Shown: piece after piece, positions 8,650 to 16,332 of the stretch
Layout of the letters: every line of letters starts with the position of its first letter
Numbering within the stretch: position 1 is the first letter of the stretch
Assembly: GCF_900100155.1 (NCBI RefSeq)
Contig: NZ_FMTP01000001.1
Coordinates: forward strand, 868,001-932,000
DNA from: Ancylobacter rudongensis
GTDB lineage: Bacteria; Pseudomonadota; Alphaproteobacteria; Rhizobiales; Xanthobacteraceae
DNA length: 64,000 bases
Direction: 5' to 3'
Notes under the pieces: generated by a model
Database searches by the model: none
Seen by the model: only the letters and a program-made list of their open reading frames with translations
Told to the model about the DNA's origin: nothing
Position numbers and translations under genes: made by a program

Positions 8650-9657
8650 TCAGACGCCCGTCAGGCGGAAGCCCTGCTGGAACGGGTCATGGGGGTCGAG
8701 GAAGAAGTTGAAGCTGCCGGTGAGATAGGCCGAGCCGGTGACGGTGCAGCGGATCGCCGGCAGGTCGCCGACGGTGGCCTCGCCATGGATCTCGCCGGTG
8801 AAGACGGTGTCGAGGATGCCGGCATGGCGGAAGGTGTCGCCGACCTTCAGCTCGCCCTTGCCGTGCAGCATCGCCATGCGCGAGGCGGTGCCGGTGCCGC
8901 AGGGCGAGCGGTCGATCACGGTGGGCGGGCAGACCACGACGTTCTTGCCGTCGAAGCGCACGCCATCGCCGTCGCCGACGATCTCGATCTGGTAGATCTC
9001 GTTGACATGGGCGAGCGTGGGGTGCTGGACCGGAATGTCCTTCAGCCCGGCGCGCAGTTCCGCCGCCGCGCTCACCAGCGCCCAGGCATTGTCGGTGGTC
9101 AGCTCAAGGCCGAGGTCGGAGCCCTTGACGATGAGATAGAAATCGCCGCCGAAGGCGATGTCGGCGCGCACCTTGCCGAAGCTCTTGGTCTCGACGACCA
9201 CGTCGCGCTGGTAGAGGAAGCTCAGCGGCATCTCCAGCGTGACGGAGACGGCGCGGCCGTTCTCCACCTTCACCCGCGCCGGAACGACGCCCGCCGGGGT
9301 GTCGAGCCGCACCAGCGTCTCGCCTTCCTGCGCAGTGATGTAGCCCGCTTCCACCGCGATGGTGGCGACCGCCATGGCGCAGTGGCCGCACATAGGCGGA
9401 TAGGTATCGGGCTCAAGGATGAGCATGCCGATATCGGCGTCGGGCGAGCAGGCTTCGGTGAGCACGGCGGCCGGCATGTTGAACGAGCCGCGCGGCTCGA
9501 ACAGCACGAGCTGGCGCAGCCAGTCGCGGCTCATCAGGTCGGCGCGCTTTTCCACCATGGTGGCGCCGCGGATCGGCCCGAAGCCAGACGTGATGAGGCG
9601 CAGCGGGCAGCCGGCGGTGTGGGAATCGATGCCCTGGATGATGCGGGTCGAGCGCAT
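8650..9657 (-). CDS. 4-hydroxyproline epimerase / proline racemase family (second copy)
   Basis: A 335-residue proline racemase family enzyme. Catalytic Cys90 (MCGHC) and Cys253 (DRSPCGTG) are both present, with DSHTAG at the N-terminus and the family aspartate in GGDFY. This is the Cys/Cys form expected of epimerases rather than the Cys/Thr dehydratases. It lies 12 bp downstream of the DapA-type gene in the same direction. It is distant from the 4439-5434 copy, which suggests two different imino-acid substrates (for example 4-hydroxyproline and proline or 3-hydroxyproline); that split is inference. Confidence 0.92.
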   Translation of the reverse strand: MRSTRIIQGIDSHTAGCPLRLITSGFGPIRGATMVEKRADLMSRDWLRQLVLFEPRGSFNMPAAVLTEACSPDADIGMLILEPDTYPPMCGHCAMAVATIAVEAGYITAQEGETLVRLDTPAGVVPARVKVENGRAVSVTLEMPLSFLYQRDVVVETKSFGKVRADIAFGGDFYLIVKGSDLGLELTTDNAWALVSAAAELRAGLKDIPVQHPTLAHVNEIYQIEIVGDGDGVRFDGKNVVVCPPTVIDRSPCGTGTASRMAMLHGKGELKVGDTFRHAGILDTVFTGEIHGEATVGDLPAIRCTVTGSAYLTGSFNFFLDPHDPFQQGFRLTGV

Positions 9658-9669
9658 GATGATGTCCGT

Positions 9670-10578
9670 TCAGGCGAGCGTGGTGATGAGGGAGGAGACA
9701 TCGGCCTCGGCGAGGATCTTCGCCACGCTGGCCTGCTGCGCGTCGGTGAAGGGCAGCAGCGGCTCGCGCGGAATGCCGACCGGCTGGCCGAGCGCGTTCA
9801 TCGCCGCCTTGATGCCGGCATAGAAGCTGCCGCTCTTGAAGCAGCGATAGATGGCGAACAGCGCCGGCTCCAGACGGTCCGCCGTGGCGGCATCGCCCGA
9901 GGCGCAGGCGTCGAAATAGGCGCGCACGAGGCGGCCAGAGAGCTGGTGCGCCATGGCGACGACGCCGACCACGCCGAGCGGCAGGGAGGAGCGGATCATC
10001 GTCTCATAACCGACAAACACCGCCAGCTCGCCCTTCACCTTCTGGCACAACTCGGCAACCTGCTGGATGTCGCCGGAGGAATCCTTGATGGCAACGACGT
10101 TCGGAATCTCGGCCAGCCGGGCGACGAGATCGGGCGTGATGTTGACGCCGATGCGCACCGGGCTGTTGTAGAGCATGACCGGCAGGCCGGAGGCGGCGCA
10201 GATGCGGCGGTAGAAATGCTCGGCCTCGCGCAGGTCCGGCTTGGCGTAGATCGGCGGCAAAGCGAGGATGCCGTCGCAGCCCGTCGTCTCGGCGGCCTTG
10301 GTCAGTTCCAGCACCACGTCGGTGTGCAGGTCCGAGACGCCCGCCAGCACCGGCACGCGGCCGGCGGCGACCTTCACCGTCGCCTCGAACAGCTTCACCC
10401 GCTCGGCGACGCTCATGGCGTAGAACTCGCCGGTCGAGCCGCAGACGATGAGGCCATCGGCGCCATTGGCGATGTTCGCCTCGGCCAGTTCCTCGAAGCG
10501 CGGGAAGTCGATGGGGCCTTCGGCCAGGAAGGGGGTGACGAGGACACTGTGGATGCCCTGCCAGTTGGTCTTGGTCAT
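9670..10578 (-). CDS. DapA-family lyase, likely 1-pyrroline-4-hydroxy-2-carboxylate deaminase
   Basis: A 302-residue class I aldolase-fold protein of the dihydrodipicolinate synthase/N-acetylneuraminate lyase family. The Schiff-base lysine is Lys165 in VVAIKDSSGD, the catalytic Tyr137 lies in LYNSP, and the GSTGE substrate-carboxylate loop is at 47-51. The start at 10578 is chosen because the family fold begins at WQGIHSVLVTPF; the open frame extends 23 codons upstream without conservation. Between an epimerase gene and an amino-acid importer, the best guess is deamination of 1-pyrroline-4-hydroxy-2-carboxylate to 2-oxoglutarate semialdehyde rather than lysine biosynthesis. Confidence 0.88.
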   Translation of the reverse strand: MTKTNWQGIHSVLVTPFLAEGPIDFPRFEELAEANIANGADGLIVCGSTGEFYAMSVAERVKLFEATVKVAAGRVPVLAGVSDLHTDVVLELTKAAETTGCDGILALPPIYAKPDLREAEHFYRRICAASGLPVMLYNSPVRIGVNITPDLVARLAEIPNVVAIKDSSGDIQQVAELCQKVKGELAVFVGYETMIRSSLPLGVVGVVAMAHQLSGRLVRAYFDACASGDAATADRLEPALFAIYRCFKSGSFYAGIKAAMNALGQPVGIPREPLLPFTDAQQASVAKILAEADVSSLITTLA

Positions 10579-10685
10579 GTGCGGTCTCGGCGTTTGAACG
10601 GGGGTGTCGGGACAGAGCGGGGGCGTGGCACGCGCGGGGGCATGCATCGCCGGTCAGGTGGTTCGGGGAAGCGCCGGCCGGCGCG

Positions 10686-11507
10686 TCAGGTCTGCAGCAG
10701 CGGACGCATCAGTTCGGCGGTGGCATGGAAGCGGTTGACGAAGGTGCGCACGCGCTCATTGGTGGGGTGGAGCAGCACTTCCTGTGGGGTGCCCTGCGCG
10801 CAGATGGCGCCTTGATCCAGGAACACCACGCGGGTGGCGACCTCCAGCGCGAAGCCCAGCTCATGGGTGACGACCAGCATGGTCATCCCCTCGCGGGCCA
10901 GCGTGATCATTGTGTTGAGCACCTCGCCGACCAGTTCCGGGTCGAGCGCGGAGGTCGGCTCGTCGAACAGCATCAGCGAGGGGCGCATATTGAGGGCGCG
11001 GGCGATGGACACACGCTGCTTCTGCCCGCCCGAGAGCCGGCCGGGCATGCGGTCGGCAAATTCCGCCATGCCGACCTTGGCCAGAAGGTCGAGGGCGCGG
11101 GCGCGGTTGCTGGCGTCGTCCTCGCCCAGCACGGTGCGCGGGCCTTCCATCACATTGGCCAGCACGTTCATGTGCGGAAAGAGATTGAACTGCTGGAACA
11201 CCATGCCGACGCGGCTGCGCATGGCGGCCACCTCGCGGCCGCCGATGCGGGCATTGTCGTGCCCGTCCGCCGCCCGGTCGAAGATCGGCGAACCGTCGAT
11301 GGCGATCCGGCCGGAGCTGGGATGTTCTAGCAGGTTGACGCAGCGCAGCAGCGTCGTCTTGCCGGAGCCGGACGAGCCGAGCAACGCCACCACTTCGCCG
11401 GGATAGACGGTGAGGTCGATGCCCTTGAGCACTTCGTGCGAGCCATAGGACTTGCGCACCTGGCTCACCTCGACCAGCGGCGTGGCATCGGCGGGGGAAC
11501 GGGTCAT
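10686..11507 (-). CDS. Polar amino-acid ABC transporter ATPase
   Basis: A 273-residue ATPase of the GlnQ/HisP type. Walker A GSSGSGKT is at 44-51, the Q-loop at FQQFNLFPH, the signature LSGGQ at 158-162, Walker B LMLFDEP at 178-184 and the switch His in VVTHE. It drives uptake of a polar amino acid with the neighbouring permease and binding-protein genes. Within the hydroxyproline-type island the likely ligand is a proline derivative (inference). Confidence 0.95.
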   Translation of the reverse strand: MTRSPADATPLVEVSQVRKSYGSHEVLKGIDLTVYPGEVVALLGSSGSGKTTLLRCVNLLEHPSSGRIAIDGSPIFDRAADGHDNARIGGREVAAMRSRVGMVFQQFNLFPHMNVLANVMEGPRTVLGEDDASNRARALDLLAKVGMAEFADRMPGRLSGGQKQRVSIARALNMRPSLMLFDEPTSALDPELVGEVLNTMITLAREGMTMLVVTHELGFALEVATRVVFLDQGAICAQGTPQEVLLHPTNERVRTFVNRFHATAELMRPLLQT

Positions 11508-11520
11508 GGTTCGCGCCCTC

Positions 11521-12168
11521 TCACTGGGAGTTCATCTCGAGCCGGCGCGCGAGATAGTTGGAGGGAATGAGGATGACGAGGAAGATGATGCCGACCACCG
11601 TGTAGACTTCCATCGGCCGGTAGGTGAACGACGACACGTAGCTCGCCTGGTAGAGCAGGTCCGGCACCGTCAGCACCGAGAGCAGCGTGGTGTTCTTCAT
11701 CTGGATGATGGTCTGCCCCGCCAGCGGCGGGATCATCTGGCGGAAGGCCTGCGGCAGGATGATGCGGCGCATCGCCTGCCAGGAGCGCATGCCAAGCGCT
11801 TTGGCGGCATCGGCCTGTCCATGGTCGAGCGACTGGATGCCGGCGCGCAGGATTTCGGCATAGTAGGCGCCGCCATAGAGGCTGAGGGCGAGAATGCCGG
11901 CCGCCTGCTTGCTGATGTTGATGCCGGCGAAGATCGGCAGCGCGTAATAGCTCCACAGCAGCCAGACCAGCAGCGGCACGTTGCGGAAGAACTCGACGAA
12001 CAGCCGCCCGACGACGCGCAGCGCCTTGATCGGCGACAGCTGCACCAGCGCGATCATCAGCCCGATGATCAGGCCGAGAACGCAGGTGATCACCGTGTAT
12101 TCGAGGGTGACGACCAGTCCCCAGGCGAACAGATGGGCGTTTTGGGTGATGACGGACCAGTCGAACAC
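11521..12168 (-). CDS. Polar amino-acid ABC transporter permease
   Basis: A 215-residue inner-membrane permease of the HisM/GlnP type. Hydrophobic segments are visible at about 13-40, 58-82, 86-106, 150-170 and 187-205. The EAA coupling loop appears as DAAKALGMRSWQAMRRIILPQA. Only one permease gene is present, so the transporter presumably uses a homodimeric membrane core. It lies between the binding-protein gene and the ATPase gene on the same strand. Confidence 0.94.
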   Translation of the reverse strand: MFDWSVITQNAHLFAWGLVVTLEYTVITCVLGLIIGLMIALVQLSPIKALRVVGRLFVEFFRNVPLLVWLLWSYYALPIFAGINISKQAAGILALSLYGGAYYAEILRAGIQSLDHGQADAAKALGMRSWQAMRRIILPQAFRQMIPPLAGQTIIQMKNTTLLSVLTVPDLLYQASYVSSFTYRPMEVYTVVGIIFLVILIPSNYLARRLEMNSQ

Positions 12169-12252
12169 GGCGCAGCGACCTTGCGGGGAGGGAAAGGCCG
12201 GTGCCGGCGGCGGGCGCCGGCACCGTAGGTGACGTCGACGAGGGGGACGACG

Positions 12253-13128
12253 TCAGAAGTTGAATTCGGCCGGCAGCACGGAGAGGTCGATGCCGCGCGC
12301 CTCGAAGGCCTTGCGCAGCTTGCCCTGGGCGAGACCGAGGGCGCGCTGCTGGTTCACCCAGTTGGTGAGCCAGTTCTCGTAGCCCTCATTGCCTTCCTCG
12401 CGGCGCATGCCGATGGTCGCCGGGTTGAGCAGCATCGGGCTCGGCAGAATGATCTGGCCGCTGATCGCCTTGGAGACGTCGATGGCGTCGAACACGGCGA
12501 GGATCATCGCGTCGGCGCGGTTGGCCTGCAGCTCCATGATGCCGAGCGGGCGGTCTTCCACCACGATGATGTTGGCCTTGGGGGTCAGCGCCTCGGCGAC
12601 GACCTGCATCGTGCCGCCCTTCTGCACCACGATACGCACCGACGGATCGTTCAGCTCGGCCCAGGTCTTCTTGGCGAAGCCCGGCTTGGTGACGATGGCC
12701 CAGGCATCGGTGAACAGCGGCACGCTGAGATAATCCACCACGAGGCCGCGCTTCGGGTTCGGGTTGAGGCCGAAGGCGATGTCGATCTTGTTGGCCTGGA
12801 AGTCGGCGGCGAGGTTGCCCCAGGTGGTCTCGACCGGCACGACCTTGACGTTCAGCAGCGTGGCGATGTCGTTGGCCCATTCGACGTAGAAGCCGCTCCA
12901 TTCGCCGGTGTTGCGGTCGCGGATATAGCCGGGCTCCTCGCCGATCATGACCGGCACGCGCAGCTCGCCGCTCTTGCGGATGCGGTCGAGCACGAGGTTG
13001 GGATCGGCGGCATAGGCGGACTGGAAGGTCGAGAGCGCCAGCACGACGGCGCCCACGAACATCAGGACGAAAGAGCGGAAAAGCGAGCCGGCGGCCGGGG
13101 ACGGCCGGATGGACGAGGCGGTGATCAT
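12253..13128 (-). CDS. Amino-acid ABC transporter periplasmic binding protein
   Basis: A 291-residue extracellular solute-binding protein of family 3. A long N-terminal signal segment (hydrophobic 19-36) ends at SAYA, with probable cleavage near residue 41. The mature part has the two-lobe type II fold, with features such as GEWSGFYVEWANDIA and DIAFGLNPNPKR. It supplies substrate to the permease and ATPase encoded just downstream, and it is the first structural gene after the regulator. The ligand is unknown; the context suggests hydroxyproline or a related imino acid. Confidence 0.92.
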   Translation of the reverse strand: MITASSIRPSPAAGSLFRSFVLMFVGAVVLALSTFQSAYAADPNLVLDRIRKSGELRVPVMIGEEPGYIRDRNTGEWSGFYVEWANDIATLLNVKVVPVETTWGNLAADFQANKIDIAFGLNPNPKRGLVVDYLSVPLFTDAWAIVTKPGFAKKTWAELNDPSVRIVVQKGGTMQVVAEALTPKANIIVVEDRPLGIMELQANRADAMILAVFDAIDVSKAISGQIILPSPMLLNPATIGMRREEGNEGYENWLTNWVNQQRALGLAQGKLRKAFEARGIDLSVLPAEFNF

Positions 13129-13170
13129 CGTCGGTTCCCTGTGTCTCTGGTTTGGTCTTGAGGCGGAGGC

Positions 13171-15066
13171 CTATCGCAGGAAGCCGCTGCCGAGGGGATC
13201 GCCCACTTCCTGGATGAGCGTCGCCACGGCCTTGAGATGCGCGCGTCCCGTGATCCGGGTCGTGACCGCGACGGCGCCACCGGCACCATGGGTCGTCGTG
13301 ATGAGTTCGCCCGCGAGGTGCCCCCCGAACAGGCTGACGGCTTCCAGCCGCGCGCCTGGCGCCGCCGCGCCCTGGGCACCACGCAGCGCCAGCAGGCAGG
13401 CGAGGCCCGCCACGCCGGGAGAGCGGTCGAATTTCTGGCGATCAATCGCGAGGAACTGACGCACGGCGCCGCCCTCGCCCGCGCCATGGAACAGCACCGC
13501 ATCGACCGCCGGCTGCGCGCCGCGCCGGCGCGGCAGCGCCTCATTGAGATGGCGGCGCAGCGCGTCGCCGACGGCGAGCAGATGATCGATGCCGCTGACG
13601 TCCAGCCTCAGCCCGGCCGCGTCGGCATCGACCAGCGCGTAGCAGTCGCCGCACATGGCGATGGCGACGTCGAGGTCGTGCCCGCCGACGCGGGCATGCC
13701 GGCCGGTTTCCGCGACGATGGCGGGCGGCATTTCCAGCGCGATGGCGTCCGCGTCGCCCTCGACCCCGACATGCACGGTGAGGATGCCGTCCGGCACCTC
13801 GATTGTGAAGCGCGGGTGACGCGACAGACGGCCAAGCGCGCGCAGCGCCGCCGTGTAGCCCATGATCGCGTGGCCGCACAGGCCGGGATAGCCATAGGAC
13901 GAGATGAAGAAAGCGCCGAAATCGGCGGCGCTGGACGCCACCGGCACGAGGCCGAAGGCGCCGGAATGCCCGCGCGGCTCATGCAGCAGCATCGGCCGCA
14001 AACTGTCATAGCGCTCGGCGAACTGGCGGGACTTACCGGCGACGCTGTCGGCGTCGAGGCCTTGCAGCGGCTCGATGAGAATATGGGTGGGATGGCCCTC
14101 GGTGTGGGTTTCGATGACGCGGTAGGTGCGCGCGCCCTGCGGCAGCTCCAGGCTCAGCGCCCCCTCGCCGATGCCGCCGCCGAGGCCGGCGCCCAGCCCG
14201 AGCCGCCGGTCGGTCTTCTCGAAACTCATGGTCGACAGGCGGTCGCTGTCGGTGTTGATCCACAGCACCTTGGCCGGCACGTTGCCGGTGTTGCGCCAGC
14301 GATGGGCGATGCGGCTGTTGAAATAGGCGCCGTCGCCGGGGTTCAGCACCTCGGCATCGCGGTCGGCCAGAGCCAGCTCCAGCGAGCCTTCGAGCACATA
14401 GATCAGCTCCTCGCCCTCATGCGCGTAGAAGCCGTCGCTCTCGCGTTCGGGGTCGATGGTCCAGACCTCAGCGTCCATCAGGCGCTGCGAAACGGTGAGC
14501 TGCTCGATGGTGACGCCGGGCCCGAAGGACCCGACGATGCGCCCCTGCCCGTGCCGCACCACCGGAAAGTCGCGCCCCTTGGTGCCGCCCAGCAGTTCCG
14601 CCAGCGTGCGGCCGAACACTTCGGCGATGGCATTGAGCCGAGCGGGCGAGAGGAAGGCCACGCCGCGCTCGAACATGCTCAGATGCGAGGAGGCGATGTC
14701 CGTGCGCTCCGAAAGCTCGCGCAGCGACATGCCGGCCTCCTGCCGCAGGCTGCGGACGCGCGCGCCGAGATGATTGAAGGCGGCAACCGGCGCCGTCTCG
14801 CTCTCGGGGGCCGCGCTCGCCTCTTCCTCGCTTTCGAGGAAGCGGCGGATGCCCGACAGGCTCTGCCCCTCGACCCGGCGCATGCGGTCGATGCGGCGGA
14901 TGCGCTCGATATCCGCCTCGCCATAGGAACGGTGGCCGCCGGAAGACTTGGTGGATGTGAGAAGCCCCTGGTTCTCCCAGGAGCGGATGGTCGAGACGGC
15001 GACACCCGTGACCTTGGCCACGTGACCAATCGAAAAGGGGAAGCGGGTGGCGGCCGTCTTGGACAT
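13171..15066 (-). CDS. MerR-XRE-cupin-proline racemase fusion regulator
   Basis: A 631-residue four-part protein. Residues about 10-77 are a MerR-type winged HTH (VAVSTIRSWENQGLL, GGHRSY). Residues 100-157 are an XRE HTH (LRELSERTDIASSHLSMFE). Residues 185-275 are a cupin (HEGEELIYVLEG, LNPGDGAYF). Residues 313-631 span the entire proline racemase fold. The first catalytic Cys is kept (Cys397, LCGHA), but the second site reads DRSPGVAG (547-554) where active enzymes have DRSPCGTG, so the second catalytic Cys is Gly551. I infer a dead enzyme used as a ligand sensor for the imino acid handled by the downstream genes. It heads the minus-strand island and is preceded by a strong inverted repeat. 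The frame is uninterrupted across all four domains. Confidence 0.93.
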   Translation of the reverse strand: MSKTAATRFPFSIGHVAKVTGVAVSTIRSWENQGLLTSTKSSGGHRSYGEADIERIRRIDRMRRVEGQSLSGIRRFLESEEEASAAPESETAPVAAFNHLGARVRSLRQEAGMSLRELSERTDIASSHLSMFERGVAFLSPARLNAIAEVFGRTLAELLGGTKGRDFPVVRHGQGRIVGSFGPGVTIEQLTVSQRLMDAEVWTIDPERESDGFYAHEGEELIYVLEGSLELALADRDAEVLNPGDGAYFNSRIAHRWRNTGNVPAKVLWINTDSDRLSTMSFEKTDRRLGLGAGLGGGIGEGALSLELPQGARTYRVIETHTEGHPTHILIEPLQGLDADSVAGKSRQFAERYDSLRPMLLHEPRGHSGAFGLVPVASSAADFGAFFISSYGYPGLCGHAIMGYTAALRALGRLSRHPRFTIEVPDGILTVHVGVEGDADAIALEMPPAIVAETGRHARVGGHDLDVAIAMCGDCYALVDADAAGLRLDVSGIDHLLAVGDALRRHLNEALPRRRGAQPAVDAVLFHGAGEGGAVRQFLAIDRQKFDRSPGVAGLACLLALRGAQGAAAPGARLEAVSLFGGHLAGELITTTHGAGGAVAVTTRITGRAHLKAVATLIQEVGDPLGSGFLR

Positions 15067-15074
15067 CTCGATCT

Positions 15075-15117
15075 ACATACCATCTATAGAAATAGCGAAC
15101 ATGTGCAGACGGTATGT
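15075..15117. promoter_or_regulatory. Inverted repeat upstream of the fusion regulator, likely operator
   Basis: Arms ACATACCATCT (15075-15085) and AGACGGTATGT (15107-15117) are inverted copies with one mismatch, separated by 21 bp (centre-to-centre about 32 bp, three helical turns). The repeat begins 9 bp upstream of the regulator start at 15066. I infer autoregulation and/or control of the island; no second copy was seen upstream of the binding-protein gene. Confidence 0.6.
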
Positions 15118-15269
15118 GGATTTATTGAACGAGTCAATCGGGTCCTATGGATCGTGGACCCCGCTGGGTTGGTGAGCCCAACGGGGCCTCCGAAGCCGCT
15201 GACGTCGCTCGATTGTTCTTGATTTGTTCGGCGCCTTGGCGCCAGAGTGCGGCAACTCGGGAGTCGCGC

Positions 15270-15518
15270 ATGACGAAGAAGACCTTTTATGTCGTCCAGC
15301 CCTTCGTGGCCGGCAAGCGCGGGGCGATCAAGGCCGGCATCCCGATGGAGGTCCGCAACGCCGCCGATGCCGAACGCATCGCCGAGCGAATGAGCCTGGT
15401 GCAGATCGGCGCCATCGCCTTCTCGACCGATGTCGAGCCCGAGAGCGGCGACGCCGATCCACCTGTTCTCATCGCCCGCTTCGGCCAGGTGCCGGACGGG
15501 GTGCTGGATCCCAGCTAG
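15270..15518 (+). CDS. Conserved small protein, function unknown
   Basis: An 82-residue soluble protein beginning MTKKTFYVVQPF, with GGGAG-like spacing (GGGAG at 15259-15263) before the ATG at 15270. The frame is open 41 codons further upstream, but that stretch is not protein-like. No signal peptide, membrane segment or known motif is visible. It is transcribed away from the fusion regulator and faces the methyltransferase gene. Small proteins of this kind occur widely in Hyphomicrobiales as hypothetical genes. I assign no function. Confidence 0.7.
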   Translation: MTKKTFYVVQPFVAGKRGAIKAGIPMEVRNAADAERIAERMSLVQIGAIAFSTDVEPESGDADPPVLIARFGQVPDGVLDPS

Positions 15519-15534
15519 AGGTCACTCGCGCGTC

Positions 15535-16164
15535 TCAGGGGGCAAGCGCCGGCGCAAGTGCCGGTGCGGAGGCCGGCGGCGCCGCCTGCGAAACGCGGCG
15601 CAGGCGGTAGACGGCGGCGGGCGGCAGATTGGCCAGCGTTCCACCGAGACGTTCGGCTTCCAGCCCGAGCGAGCCCAGAAGGTGCGACGGCACCGGGCAG
15701 CGGGGACCGTAGGTGAACTGGTAGAAGGCGCCGTCCGGCCGCATCTTGTCGAAGGCGCCCATCAGGATCGCCCTCACCTTGCGCGGGGCGATGGACAGCA
15801 GCGGCAGGCCGCTGACCACGGCGCCGGCCGGCGCGCCGTCGAACAGTTCGACGGTGTCGAGCCGCGCGGCATCCATCCACAACGTGCGGGCGGCGGGGTA
15901 GCGGGCCTGCAGCGCGACGGCGAATTCCGAGCCGAACTCGATCAAGGCGAGGTCCTCCGGCGGCACCCCGCGCGCGATCAGCGCCCGGGTGAACGCCCCG
16001 GTGCCCGGCCCGAGCTCGATCACCGGCCCGGTCTCGCGCGTGATCTCGCAGGTGATCAGCCGGGCGAGCGCGCGGCCCGAGGGGGCGATGGCGGCAACGC
16101 GCAGTGGGCTGCGCAGCCATGCCTGGAAGAAGCCGAGCGTCTCGGCCATGCGCTGTGGGTGCAT
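15535..16164 (-). CDS. Class I SAM-dependent methyltransferase, PmtA-like
   Basis: A 209-residue methyltransferase with the SAM-binding motif I VIELGPGTGAFT near residue 50 and the acidic motif LIEFGSEF that follows. Overall form resembles alphaproteobacterial phospholipid N-methyltransferases (PmtA) and rRNA adenine dimethylase-like proteins; the AIAPSGRALARL segment before motif I is typical of the PmtA group. The C-terminus is a low-complexity Ala/Pro repeat (APALAPALAP). If it is PmtA-like it would methylate phosphatidylethanolamine at the inner membrane. The start could be residue 6 (16149). Confidence 0.8.
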   Translation of the reverse strand: MHPQRMAETLGFFQAWLRSPLRVAAIAPSGRALARLITCEITRETGPVIELGPGTGAFTRALIARGVPPEDLALIEFGSEFAVALQARYPAARTLWMDAARLDTVELFDGAPAGAVVSGLPLLSIAPRKVRAILMGAFDKMRPDGAFYQFTYGPRCPVPSHLLGSLGLEAERLGGTLANLPPAAVYRLRRVSQAAPPASAPALAPALAP

Positions 16165-16332
16165 TGCAGTGTTCCAAACCTGGTTCTGTGGCAGGCGGCG
16201 CCGTCGAGGGTGCCGCGTCGCGAGGGGGGCTTCGCCGCCAGTTCCGGCAGCGCAACGGGCTATCGGTGCGGGCGCGCGGGTTCATCGCCCGCGCCGAAGG
16301 CACGGACCCGAAATCGGCTCGGATTGCGTCGT

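Noticed and set aside
15535-16164. rRNA adenine dimethylase (KsgA) identity for the methyltransferase
   Set aside because: Too short and lacking the C-terminal RNA-binding domain; the PmtA-like pattern before motif I fits better.
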